Source: Burkholderiales bacterium (GTDB lineage Bacteria > Pseudomonadota > Gammaproteobacteria > Burkholderiales > Casimicrobiaceae). Taken from it: 52,396 bases of DNA. Made by a program: the position numbers and the translations under genes. Positions 28,413-37,383 of the stretch are shown here, piece by piece (within the stretch, counting starts at the first letter, position 1; each line of letters opens with the position of its first letter). The stretch covers positions 1 to 52,396 of the forward strand of contig JACMNN010000169.1 in the NCBI GenBank assembly GCA_014378555.1, written 5' to 3'. The notes below the pieces were generated by a model. The model had not been told where the DNA came from and ran no database searches. It worked only from the letters and a program-made list of their open reading frames with translations.

Positions 28413-28943
28413 CTAGCCTATCCGCGAGGCGCGCAGCAGGCGGGCCAGATCTTGATTCAATTTTTTGATGTCGGGATTTTTTGGCCATAGGATGACCTGA
28501 TTGCCCAGCGGATCGATCAGCAACAGGCCTTTATCAAGCGCTGCGCGCCAGGCTTCAGGCAGCGTTGATGAAGCCGAAAGCACCAGCAAATCAGTGTTCT
28601 CGGTCATCACCTGTTGATCCAATTCGCGTGGCGTGATCACGACCCGAATTAGCCGTTCCCGTTCGCGGCCGAGCATGGTGCGCGCCTGCCGCGTCGCGTA
28701 CAGTGCATCGCGGCACTCAGCCGGACAAGCGTCGGGCGCCAGCTGCACCAGTCGCCACTTTCCGTCCCACTTTTCGATGTCAGCGGCTGACAGAGCCAGC
28801 GGAGCTAGCGGCCGCGTCTCCAGCAATTCGCCGTAGCTTTTGCCAGCGGTCGGCTGGATAAAGTAGTACGCCACCCACGCCGAGATAAAGGGTGCCGCAC
28901 AGACCAGCGCCACCAGCGCGATCATTTTTGTGGAAGATTTCAA
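28413..28943 (-). CDS. Membrane-anchored protein of the cytochrome oxidase cluster (possibly thioredoxin-fold/SCO-like)
   Basis: N-terminal TM; DGKWRLVQLAPDACPAECRDALYATRQARTMLGRERERLIRVVI; placed between SURF1 and ctaB. Confidence 0.65.
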   Translation of the reverse strand: MKSSTKMIALVALVCAAPFISAWVAYYFIQPTAGKSYGELLETRPLAPLALSAADIEKWDGKWRLVQLAPDACPAECRDALYATRQARTMLGRERERLIRVVITPRELDQQVMTENTDLLVLSASSTLPEAWRAALDKGLLLIDPLGNQVILWPKNPDIKKLNQDLARLLRASRIG

Positions 28944-29689
28944 GCGGCGTCTACTTTACGAAAACTAAGAACCAAAAATATGCTGACTGCCATTGCCGCA
29001 AAGGCGTACCACTGAAGCTGATAGCCGCGATTTTTCTCGAAGCTGGCTCCGGGCAAAGGCCGCGCAACCTCGACGAAACCAGCGCCGGTTGCCTGCTCCA
29101 GAATGAATGGCTCGACAGTGCGTTTTAACCGCGTCGACAACTCCCGAACGTTTACGTAATTCAACCTTTGCCCCCCGTCGTTATCAAAGGTGCCGGGGTT
29201 TCGTGAAGGTGGCGTGTTGATTCGTCCGCTAATCGTGACGTACCCTGAAGGCGTATCGACCACCGGCAACGCTGCTCGAATACCCGACGCCTTTATCCAA
29301 CCACGATCCACCAGCACAGTTCGTCTTTCACCCGCAGCAGATTCAACAAGGAAACTTTGCAACAACCCATAGCCCGCTTTTGCGTCGACGATGCGGTTGT
29401 CGACATAAAACAACTCGTCCGCAACGAAAGCTCCTGTCAGCGACAGGCGGCGATAGCGCAATTCGACGCCCGTATCAGCGCCCGTTTGAAGCTTATCAAA
29501 AGTAAGTGCGGGCGCTGTAAGCGCGGCTTGCAGCATCGCCTGCTGTCCAATTTTGTATTCGGCCCTCTCGCCCTGCCAATTGCCCAATCGCACGTTGATG
29601 GCGGCGAAGGCAACCGTCAGAATCAAGGCCCAAAGCTTAGGCCGAAACGACCTGCGCCGAGGGGTGGTAGCAACTTCCTGACTTGACAC
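28940..29689 (-). CDS. SURF1 family cytochrome oxidase biogenesis protein
   Basis: NVRLGNWQGERAEYK...YRRLSLTGAFVADELFYVDNR...VLVDRGWI...YQLQWYAFAAMAVSIFLVLSFR. GTG 29689 proposed because the longer ORF overlaps the divergent 29713 gene. Confidence 0.88.
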   Translation of the reverse strand: MSSQEVATTPRRRSFRPKLWALILTVAFAAINVRLGNWQGERAEYKIGQQAMLQAALTAPALTFDKLQTGADTGVELRYRRLSLTGAFVADELFYVDNRIVDAKAGYGLLQSFLVESAAGERRTVLVDRGWIKASGIRAALPVVDTPSGYVTISGRINTPPSRNPGTFDNDGGQRLNYVNVRELSTRLKRTVEPFILEQATGAGFVEVARPLPGASFEKNRGYQLQWYAFAAMAVSIFLVLSFRKVDAA

Positions 29690-29712
29690 ACATTTCTCAC
29701 TAAAATCGCTAA

Positions 29713-29916
29713 ATGAAATGGCTTGTAATACTCTGTCTGGTGGCGATTGTGGTGTCAATGGCATCCGCCCTGCTTTATTTATTTCGTGGCGGAGAGGGCG
29801 GCTCATCGAAAATGCTTCGGGCGCTCACGATACGCGTCACCATTTCTGTCGGGCTGTTTTTGTTTTTGATGGTGAGTTACAAGTTGGGCTGGATCGGGCC
29901 GCAAGGCGTACGCTGA
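29713..29916 (+). CDS. DUF2909 twin-transmembrane small protein
   Basis: MKWLVILCLVAIVVSMASALLYLFRGGEGGSSKMLRALTIRVTISVGLFLFLMVSYKLGWIGPQGVR; common in beta-proteobacterial cox clusters. Confidence 0.8.
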   Translation: MKWLVILCLVAIVVSMASALLYLFRGGEGGSSKMLRALTIRVTISVGLFLFLMVSYKLGWIGPQGVR

Positions 29917-29945
29917 CCCGTCCGCGCTATCTTCCATCAAAACAC

Positions 29946-29972
29946 AAAGGCGGCATTAAAGCCGCCTTTTTA
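29946..29972. terminator. Probable bidirectional terminator between DUF2909 and ctaE (convergent)
   Basis: AAAGGCGGC-attaaa-GCCGCCTTTTT; 9-bp stem, U-tract on plus strand, A-rich upstream. Confidence 0.85.
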
Positions 29973-29995
29973 TTGGGCAGACTCGTTGCAGCAGC

Positions 29996-30859
29996 CTAGA
30001 GCATGTAGACGATGACGAATAGACCCAGCCAAACCACGTCCACGAAGTGCCAGTACCATGCCGCCGCTTCAAAGGCGAAATGATGCTTGTCGTCAAAGTG
30101 GCCGCGAATTGAACGCACTAGGATCACCGTCAGCATAATCGCCCCGATGGTGACGTGAAAACCGTGAAAGCCCGTCAACATAAAAAATGTCGATCCGAAG
30201 ATTCCGCTAGTGAGCTTTAGGTTTAGTTCGCTGTAGGCATGCACATACTCGTACACCTGCAATGTCAAAAATACCGCGCCAAGGACGATTGTTGCGGCAA
30301 GCCAAAGAATGAGTTTGCTGCGCTGATTCACCAACATCGCGTGGTGGGCGATCGTCAGGGTAATGCCGGAAGTCAGCAGTAGTGCGGTGTTGATGGCAGG
30401 AATGCCCCACGCGCCCATGGGTGAAAACGCGTCTTTTATGTAGGGGCCAGTCGTGGGCCACGAAGCCGCAAATTCAGGCCATAGATTTTTCGAATCTATA
30501 GAACCCAGATCAGGAACAGAAAGCACCCGCGCATAAAACAAGGCGCCAAAAAATGCAGCGAAGAACATGACTTCCGAGAAGATGAACCAGCTCATGCTCC
30601 AGCGAAACGACACGTCGACGTTTTTGCCGTACAAGCGGCCTTCGCTCTCTTTGATCACCGCGCCGAACCAACCAAACAGCATGTAGAACAAGATCAAAAA
30701 GCCAGCGCCTAACAAGTACGGGCCGGCTTCGACGCTATTCATGCTGAATACGGCGCCAAACGCCAAGGTCAACAGCGCGACACTGCCAACGATGGGCCAA
30801 TGTGAGGGCTCTGGAACAAAATATTTGCCGACTGCGGCGGTGGTAGAGGGTGCGCTCAT
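29996..30859 (-). CDS. ctaE: Cytochrome c oxidase subunit III
   Basis: HWPIVGSVALLTLAFGAVFSMN...SWFIFSEVMFFAAFFGALFYAR...FFMLTGFHGFHVTIGAIML...AWYWHFVDVVWLGLFVIVYML. Confidence 0.96.
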   Translation of the reverse strand: MSAPSTTAAVGKYFVPEPSHWPIVGSVALLTLAFGAVFSMNSVEAGPYLLGAGFLILFYMLFGWFGAVIKESEGRLYGKNVDVSFRWSMSWFIFSEVMFFAAFFGALFYARVLSVPDLGSIDSKNLWPEFAASWPTTGPYIKDAFSPMGAWGIPAINTALLLTSGITLTIAHHAMLVNQRSKLILWLAATIVLGAVFLTLQVYEYVHAYSELNLKLTSGIFGSTFFMLTGFHGFHVTIGAIMLTVILVRSIRGHFDDKHHFAFEAAAWYWHFVDVVWLGLFVIVYML

Positions 30860-30902
30860 GTGCAGGACTCGCTAAATTTGTCGAATGATTGAGGTATGCG
30901 AA

Positions 30903-31490
30903 CTAACCGCGCAAAGGCTTAAGCATTGCCTGTGCCTCTAACTTCCCAACGGGAGTTTTAGTGGCTGGCGGTACCGCAGCGCCGGGAACTTCAAAAAAAG
31001 TGTACGACAGAGTAATAGTATTGATATCTTTGGGAAGCGCTGGATCTACTACAAAAACAACCGGCATATGCCGTGTTTCCTGGGCCGCAAACGTCTGTTT
31101 GGCAAAACAAAAACACTCAAGCTTTTTGAAATACGCTGCCGCTTGTGATGGGCCGTAACTTGGAATGGCCTGCCCAATCATGTCCCGACCTGTGGTGTTA
31201 TGAACCTCATACATCACCGTGGTGAGTTCACCGGGATGAACGGTTACGGTCGAGAGTTCAGGTTTGAAGCTCCAAGGCAAGTTGCGAATATTGGCATCAA
31301 ACTCAATCTTTATGCTTCTCGACAAATCGACTTGTGAGTTCTTCAGCTGCTCCGGCTTCATGAAGTCGTTGACGCCTGTAACTTCACATATTTTTTTGTA
31401 GATCGGAACCAGCGCAAAGCCGAACACGAACATTACCGCTACGAACACGATAAGTTTGCGCAACATTTCCCGATTAGCGAAGAAAAACAT
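30903..31490 (-). CDS. ctaG: Cytochrome c oxidase assembly protein CtaG/Cox11
   Basis: LVPIYKKICEVTGVN, LPWSFKPELSTVTVHPGELTTVMYEVHN, KKLECFCFAKQTFAAQETRHMPVVFVVDPALP. Confidence 0.95.
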   Translation of the reverse strand: MFFFANREMLRKLIVFVAVMFVFGFALVPIYKKICEVTGVNDFMKPEQLKNSQVDLSRSIKIEFDANIRNLPWSFKPELSTVTVHPGELTTVMYEVHNTTGRDMIGQAIPSYGPSQAAAYFKKLECFCFAKQTFAAQETRHMPVVFVVDPALPKDINTITLSYTFFEVPGAAVPPATKTPVGKLEAQAMLKPLRG

Positions 31491-31505
31491 GTCAGCAGCC
31501 CTGTT

Positions 31506-31634
31506 TTACGCGATCTTCGAATACCAAATGGATAGCGCCAGCGCGAGCGCCACCCCGCCCAGCATCCATCCGGTGCGTAAATTGCGGCGGCGGAGCGCCG
31601 CCGCTGCGGCACTTCGGTCAGTGTCGGTTGTCAT
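31506..31634 (-). CDS. Cytochrome oxidase small assembly-type membrane protein, 42 aa (absent from the ORF track)
   Basis: Manual minus-strand translation: MTTDTDRSAAAAALRRRNLRTGWMLGGVALALALSIWYSKIA; single TM, lies between ctaD and ctaG. Confidence 0.75.
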   Translation of the reverse strand: MTTDTDRSAAAAALRRRNLRTGWMLGGVALALALSIWYSKIA

Positions 31635-33260
31635 TTATTTAAACGCAGGAGGCGTTTCAAAGGTGTGATACGGCGCAGGCGAAGGTACGGTCCATTCCAA
31701 GCCCTCAGCGCCATCCCATGGCTTTGCAGCGGCGCGAATGCCGCTCTTGCCTTTGATCATACGGATCACCACAATGATGAAGAAAATCTGCGCAATACCG
31801 AAAGCGAACGAGCCGATGGACGACACCATGTTCCACTCAGCGAATTGCATGTTGTAGTCAGGGATACGCCGCGGCATGCCTGCAAGACCAAGAAAATGCT
31901 GCGGGAAAAAGGTGACATTAAAAGCAATCAACGACCACCAAAAGTGAATCTTGCCCAGCTTTTCTTCATACATCCAGCCGGTCCATTTCGGGCCCCAGTA
32001 GTAGACAGCAGCGAAAGCCGAGAACAACGCGCCTGCGACCATCACGTAGTGGAAGTGAGCGACCACGTAGTAGGTGTCGTGCAACTGGATGTCTACCGGC
32101 GTCAGCGACAACACCAGACCAGTGAAACCGCCAAGCGTGAACAAGAACAGGAAGCCGAGGCAGAACAACATCGGCGTTTCCAATGTGATCGAGCCGCGCC
32201 ACATCGTTGCTAACCAGTTGAAAATTTTCGCGGCAGTCGGCACAGCGATCAACATCGTCGCAAACATGAAATACAACTGACCGGCCATTGGCAAGCCGGT
32301 CGTGTACATGTGATGCGCCCACACGATGAACGACAGAATCGCGATGGAGGCCGTTGCGTAAACCATCGAGGCATAGCCAAACAAGGGCTTGCGCGAGAAG
32401 GTCGGGATGATTTGTGACACCACACCAAACGCGGGCAGCGCGATGATGTAGACCTCTGGATGCCCGAAGAACCAGAAAATATGCTGGAACATTACTGGAT
32501 CTCCACCACCGGCAGCGTTGAAAAACGTGGTGCCGAAGTGGCGGTCGGTGAGCAGCATAGTGACCGCGCCCGCAAGTACAGGCATCGTGGCGATCAGCAA
32601 GAAGGCGGTAATGAGCCAAGTCCACGCGAACATCGGCATTTTCATCATTGTCATGCCTGGAGTGCGCAGGTTCAGGATGGTGGTAATGATGTTGATGGAG
32701 CCCATGATCGAGGACGCGCCCATGATGTGGATCGCGAAAATCATCATGTCCATGCCCATGCCGGCCTGAATCGAAAGCGGCGGGTACAGCGTCCAGCCAC
32801 CAGCGGCAGCGCCACCGGGCACAAGAAGCGAACCTAGCAACAAGATCGCAGCTGGCGGCAACAGCCAGAACGACCAGTTATTCATCCGCGCGAACGCCAT
32901 ATCTGGCGCACCTAGTTGTAGTGGCAACATCCAGTTGGCGAAACCAACGAAGGCAGGCATGATCGCGCCGAAAATCATCACGATGCCGTGCAGCGTAGTC
33001 ATCTGGTTGAACCGCTCGGGATCAAGTATTTGAAGCCCCGGCTGGAATAACTCAGCACGGATCAGCATCGCCATCGTGCCGCCCGATAAAAACATGACAA
33101 AACTAAACCACATGTACATCGAACCGATGTCTTTGTGATTGGTTGTTGTCACATAGCGCATGATGCCCGTAGGCATGTGATGGTGATCATCGTGCCCTGT
33201 GTGGTCGTGCCCGTGCCCGGTGTTCGCGCCGTGAGAGGCGTCATGTGGAACGCTAGCCAT
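31635..33260 (-). CDS. ctaD: Cytochrome c oxidase subunit I
   Basis: TTNHKDIGSMYMWFSFVMFLSGG, WFFGHPEVYIIALPAFGVVSQIIPTFSRKPLFGY, DTYYVVAHFHYVMVAGALFSAFAAVYYWGPK. Confidence 0.98.
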   Translation of the reverse strand: MASVPHDASHGANTGHGHDHTGHDDHHHMPTGIMRYVTTTNHKDIGSMYMWFSFVMFLSGGTMAMLIRAELFQPGLQILDPERFNQMTTLHGIVMIFGAIMPAFVGFANWMLPLQLGAPDMAFARMNNWSFWLLPPAAILLLGSLLVPGGAAAGGWTLYPPLSIQAGMGMDMMIFAIHIMGASSIMGSINIITTILNLRTPGMTMMKMPMFAWTWLITAFLLIATMPVLAGAVTMLLTDRHFGTTFFNAAGGGDPVMFQHIFWFFGHPEVYIIALPAFGVVSQIIPTFSRKPLFGYASMVYATASIAILSFIVWAHHMYTTGLPMAGQLYFMFATMLIAVPTAAKIFNWLATMWRGSITLETPMLFCLGFLFLFTLGGFTGLVLSLTPVDIQLHDTYYVVAHFHYVMVAGALFSAFAAVYYWGPKWTGWMYEEKLGKIHFWWSLIAFNVTFFPQHFLGLAGMPRRIPDYNMQFAEWNMVSSIGSFAFGIAQIFFIIVVIRMIKGKSGIRAAAKPWDGAEGLEWTVPSPAPYHTFETPPAFK

Positions 33261-33330
33261 GATTTACTACTCCTGAACTTATCGCTACTAACTATTACTG
33301 TACGAACGTGGTGGCTTGAACCGATGCGGA

Positions 33331-34890
33331 TCAAGCAGCCAGATTGATGTCGACGCGACGCGCCTCTTTGTTGTCGGCCCCGCCCGCTACTTCGCCGGGT
33401 GGCTTCATGTTGATTTGGTCGCGCTTTACGCCCGCCGCCTCAAGCGCATCGCGTACCGCGATTGCCCGTTCTTTTGCCAACCCAAGATTAGCGACGCGGT
33501 CGCCTGCTTTGTCGGTGTAACCGGTGATGTCTATCTTTTTTCCGTGTTGCCCCTTCAAGGAGGCAAGCGCTGCATCAATCGACCCTTTAGCGTTGGACGG
33601 TAACTCTTTTTGGCCGTTGGCAAAGTACACCTTGGCCGACAAAACACCGACCTCAGTCGAGGCGACAGCCTTGTCGGCAACGGCTGCAGCAGCTACAGCG
33701 CCCGCCGGCAACACGCCCCCATTGCGAGCCTTCGCAAAGTCGATGGGCTGCGCAAACTCAACAGCCTTATTCGACCAACTGCTTCTCGTGTACGCCATGA
33801 CACCAGCTAGATCTTTGTCGCTCAAATGTTTGAACGATGCCATTGCGGTACCTGCTTTACCGTTGAGCAGAAGCGTGATCTGATCGAGCTTTGGTCCATT
33901 GACTAACTTTGAGCCGTCAAGCGCAGGAAATTGTCCTGCGATGCCTTTTCCAGTGGCTTGATGGCATCCTTGACAACCGCCAGCACCTTCAAACACTGTT
34001 TTGCCGTGAGCAACCAGCTCGTCTCGTGTGTAGACTTTGCTGTCCACAACGGCAACCGCGTTGATTGTTTTACCAACGCCATACTTGTCTTTCTGTGCTG
34101 CAAGCCAGATGTCGTAATCCGCTTGCGTTTTGACTTCAACTACGATGGGCATGAATCCGTGCTCTTTGCCGCACAACTCTGCACAGTTACCGCGAAAGAT
34201 GCCGGGGCGATCCGCGCGGAACCAAGCGTCGCGGATGAATCCTGGAATCGCGTCTTGTTTCACGCCAAGTGCAGGCACCCACCATGCGTGGAGCACGTCG
34301 TTAGCAGTAATTAGAACGCGAATTTTTTTGCCGACAGGAACCACTAACGGGTTGTCGACTTCCAGCAAGTAATTTTCGCCCTTAGTTTCGCCGTTCTTAA
34401 TTTGCGCCAGAGGCGTGGCCAGTGTGGATACATAACCAAACCCCTCGTGGATGTAGTCGTAGCCCCATTTCCACTGGTAACCTGTGACCTTAATAGTCAT
34501 CTCTGGCGCGGATGTGTCGCGCATGTCGAGTACCGCCTTGGTGGCCGGGAACGCCATGACTAGCAAGATAAAAAACGGAATGATCGTCCACAGCGCTTCT
34601 ACCGTGGCACTCTCGTGGAACTGAGACGCCTTGCGACCGCTGCTCTTACGGTGTGCGTAGAGCGAATAAAACATCACTCCAAACACGGCGAAGAAAATAA
34701 CGACACAGACAACGGTGATGAGTGTGTGCAAGTCGAACATCTGCTGCGCAATGGCAGAGTTCGGTTGCTGCAAGTTCATCTTCCAGTCGGCTGCCGCCAA
34801 CGACGGCACCATCGCCGCAACTGCTGAGACGGCCGACACAGCGATTGCTTTTGAAGGCAATACGACCGACCGTAAAAATTGATTAGTCAT
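33331..34890 (-). CDS. ctaC: Cytochrome c oxidase subunit II with fused cytochrome c and C-terminal OmpA-like domains
   Basis: CuA site FRGNCAELCGKEHGFMPIVVEV; heme motif GGCQGCHQATGKG; OmpA-like KIDITGYTDKAGDRVANLGLAKERAIAVRDALEAAGVKRDQINMKPPGE...ARRVDINL. ATG at 34890 preferred. Confidence 0.93.
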   Translation of the reverse strand: MTNQFLRSVVLPSKAIAVSAVSAVAAMVPSLAAADWKMNLQQPNSAIAQQMFDLHTLITVVCVVIFFAVFGVMFYSLYAHRKSSGRKASQFHESATVEALWTIIPFFILLVMAFPATKAVLDMRDTSAPEMTIKVTGYQWKWGYDYIHEGFGYVSTLATPLAQIKNGETKGENYLLEVDNPLVVPVGKKIRVLITANDVLHAWWVPALGVKQDAIPGFIRDAWFRADRPGIFRGNCAELCGKEHGFMPIVVEVKTQADYDIWLAAQKDKYGVGKTINAVAVVDSKVYTRDELVAHGKTVFEGAGGCQGCHQATGKGIAGQFPALDGSKLVNGPKLDQITLLLNGKAGTAMASFKHLSDKDLAGVMAYTRSSWSNKAVEFAQPIDFAKARNGGVLPAGAVAAAAVADKAVASTEVGVLSAKVYFANGQKELPSNAKGSIDAALASLKGQHGKKIDITGYTDKAGDRVANLGLAKERAIAVRDALEAAGVKRDQINMKPPGEVAGGADNKEARRVDINLAA

Positions 34891-34954
34891 AGTGTTCAAT
34901 TCAATTTTGTTTCGCACAACCCACACCCTAATTTATTCTCGACACGCCCAACGC

Positions 34955-35434
34955 TCACTGTTGCGCAAACTGGCGAGGTGCCAGCGCCGCACGTAGATCG
35001 CGCAATGCCTGATACTGCTCTGACACGGGCAAAAACTCTAAAAATTCCACACAACGGCCTGATTGCCGGAGCCGCACGCCGTGTAATCCGCCCATGCGGT
35101 CACGCTTAAGCTCCATTGACAACCAGCCACGATTAAATTCGAAGCGCTGCGTATGCTGTCCTCGGAAAAGATCAATCTTTACCCGTGTTTCTGTGACTTC
35201 GACGCAGTCGCGGTCGTTAGCCGCGCGCTCGAGCCACCAAAACGCGACCGCAACACACACGATTTCAAGGCCGGCAAAGGGCAGAATCATCCACACCCCT
35301 GCAAACCACCAAAGAAATACAGCGAACGAAAGGGAAAGCGTTGCTACCGCACCGAGCACCGCAATGCGGACTTGGCGTGATGTAGAAAACTGCCTTCGCC
35401 ATTCAAGAGTGACCGCGAGGTTGACCGAATCCAT
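34955..35434 (-). CDS. DUF2244 membrane protein
   Basis: MDSVNLAVTLEWRRQFSTSRQVRIAVLGAVATLSLSFAVFLWW...CVEVTETRVKIDLFRGQHTQRFEFNRGWLSMEL; usual neighbour of ctaC. ATG at 35434. Confidence 0.75.
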   Translation of the reverse strand: MDSVNLAVTLEWRRQFSTSRQVRIAVLGAVATLSLSFAVFLWWFAGVWMILPFAGLEIVCVAVAFWWLERAANDRDCVEVTETRVKIDLFRGQHTQRFEFNRGWLSMELKRDRMGGLHGVRLRQSGRCVEFLEFLPVSEQYQALRDLRAALAPRQFAQQ

Positions 35435-35509
35435 ACTGCAATTACGATCCAAATTAAGTTGTAAGTGTCTTGGAAAACCCTTGAAGTCTAGCAAATTTGG
35501 TAGCCGCGG

Positions 35510-36436
35510 CTACACCTTCGAGCGCGCAATACTGGCCAAAGCGCAGGATGCGATGCGACTAAATTGCGAATCCGCGCGGCTTGTCAAAATAATGGGCACG
35601 CGAGCGCCTTGGACAATGCCTGCACATTCACCGCCGCCCACATAGACAAAACTTTTGTAGAGCATATTTCCTGAGTTTAAATCGGGCACTACAAGTAAAT
35701 CAGGACAACCAGCGACAGCAGAGACGATACCTTTGGCCGCCGCGGCGGTCGCAGAAATAGCGTTGTCAAACCCAAATGGACCTTCAACCATTGCCGAGCC
35801 GAATCGTCCGCTAACCGCTAGCGCGACCAGTGCCTGTGCATCAATGGTGGCCGGAATTCGCTCGTGAACCGTTTCCACGGCAGCCAAGATCGCAACTTTA
35901 GGCGCCTGAACGCCGAGCTGGATGAGTAATCGCACTGCGTTGGTAATCGCGTCTGCTTTGGTCCGCACATCGGGCGCGATATTGATCACCGCATCGGTAA
36001 GCGCAATTAGTTTTGCGTAGCGCGGCAAATCGAAAACAAAAGTGTGCGTGATGCGGGTTTCTGCCCGCAAACCCGCGTCTCGCGCGACGACCGCCGCCAT
36101 CAATTCATCGGTGTGCAGGCTACCCTTCATCAGGGCCGCTACTCGATTATCAGCCGCATCCTTCACCGCGCGGCGCGCGGCCTCGACCGCCGATTCGCCG
36201 GTGTCCACGATGCGCCCCGGTAAAGACAAATGCAGTTGCTCTGCGAGAACACGAATACGTGCTTCAGATCCGTAGAACACCGGCTCAATCAGCCCAGCAC
36301 CAGCCGCCGCAATGGCCGCTCGCAACGACACCTCGTCGCTAGCGTAAACGACGGCGGTCACCAGCGGCGGCAGCGCTTTCGCTCGTTCGATTAACGCTGA
36401 AAGTTTCGGATGCGTAACTTGATAATCCGTCCCCAC
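35510..36436 (-). CDS. pta: Phosphate acetyltransferase (PTA/PTB family)
   Basis: AAIAAAGAGLIEPVFYGSEARIRVLAEQ, MKGSLHTDELMAAVV, THTFVFDLPRYAKLIALTDAVINIAPD, GPFGFDNAISATAAAAKGI...LVVPDLNSGNMLYKSFVY. GTG at 36436 proposed. Confidence 0.88.
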   Translation of the reverse strand: MGTDYQVTHPKLSALIERAKALPPLVTAVVYASDEVSLRAAIAAAGAGLIEPVFYGSEARIRVLAEQLHLSLPGRIVDTGESAVEAARRAVKDAADNRVAALMKGSLHTDELMAAVVARDAGLRAETRITHTFVFDLPRYAKLIALTDAVINIAPDVRTKADAITNAVRLLIQLGVQAPKVAILAAVETVHERIPATIDAQALVALAVSGRFGSAMVEGPFGFDNAISATAAAAKGIVSAVAGCPDLLVVPDLNSGNMLYKSFVYVGGGECAGIVQGARVPIILTSRADSQFSRIASCALASIARSKV

Positions 36437-36440
36437 CGCG

Positions 36441-37229
36441 TTACCAGTCAAGCGTTTGACCGATTTGTTCGGCCGCTTCTTTGAGCGTTGGCAGAAATTC
36501 AATGGCCTGTGCCTCGCTCATTCTGGATACCGGTCCATGCACCGCTATAGCAGCCACCACGCGTTCCTGATCATTGAGCACTGGCACCGCCAGACAACAA
36601 ATTCCGGCGAGATATTCCTCATTGTCAATCGCGTAACCGCCGCGCCGCACTTTGGTGAACTCAAGTTCAAGTTGGCGAAGTGAGGTCAGTGTGTTTTTAG
36701 TGTGGGCAATCAGCGGCGCGCTGGTCAAAAGTCGGTCACGCATGCGCTTCGCCGAGTGCGCAAGAAACAGCTTTCCGCTAGCGCTTGCGTACAACGGCAC
36801 CTTAGAGCCCGCATGCAGATTTATTCGCAGCGGCCACGACGATTCGACGCGATCCAGATACATGACGTGATGGCCGTTGGGGATCGTCAGATTGCAAGTT
36901 TCACCAACCTTCTCCACCAGTTCTTCGAGAATCGCGCGGCGCGCCGAACGATGCGGCGAATGCAGCAACACATTAGCCGCCAAGTTGGTCAACCGCTCGC
37001 CGGGCACATAACGCTTGGCATCAGGCTCGCGAAGCAGGATACCGGCCTCCTCAAGGGTCGTCAGAATGCGAAACACGGTCGGCTTCGGCAAGCCGCCCGC
37101 CTGCATGATCTCGGTCAAACTGACCGAGCGCTCGCTGTTCGCTACAAACTCCATTACGGTGAGCGAACGCAACGCCGCGGATCCGGCTTCGCGACCTTCT
37201 TTGTGTTCTTCCTCATGTTCAACTGACAT
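36441..37229 (-). CDS. IclR-family transcriptional regulator
   Basis: SLTEIMQAGGLPKPTVFRILTTLEEAGILL HTH and IclR effector domain ending GPVSRMSEAQAIEFLPTLKEAAEQIGQ. Divergent from xsc. Confidence 0.9.
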   Translation of the reverse strand: MSVEHEEEHKEGREAGSAALRSLTVMEFVANSERSVSLTEIMQAGGLPKPTVFRILTTLEEAGILLREPDAKRYVPGERLTNLAANVLLHSPHRSARRAILEELVEKVGETCNLTIPNGHHVMYLDRVESSWPLRINLHAGSKVPLYASASGKLFLAHSAKRMRDRLLTSAPLIAHTKNTLTSLRQLELEFTKVRRGGYAIDNEEYLAGICCLAVPVLNDQERVVAAIAVHGPVSRMSEAQAIEFLPTLKEAAEQIGQTLDW

Positions 37230-37290
37230 CTTATATTCCTAAGTTAATTCTGGCCTAATTATGCACACATTGCCTCAACAATGAGAAAAT

Positions 37291-37305
37291 GAAACCACGG
37301 GATTC
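37291..37305. promoter_or_regulatory. Candidate imperfect palindromic operator in the IclR-xsc divergent spacer
   Basis: GAAaCCacgGGaTTC between divergent genes; only a short imperfect palindrome. Confidence 0.25.
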
Positions 37306-37383
37306 GTTTTTAAGCGTTTTTGGACGCTTGGGACACCTTGTCGCCGCACACTTCCGCCCAGTTTCAACAAATACGAGGTTCTC

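Noticed and set aside
34921-34954. Possible additional small gene between ctaC and DUF2244
   Set aside because: Spacer too short and no start/stop pair giving a plausible peptide.
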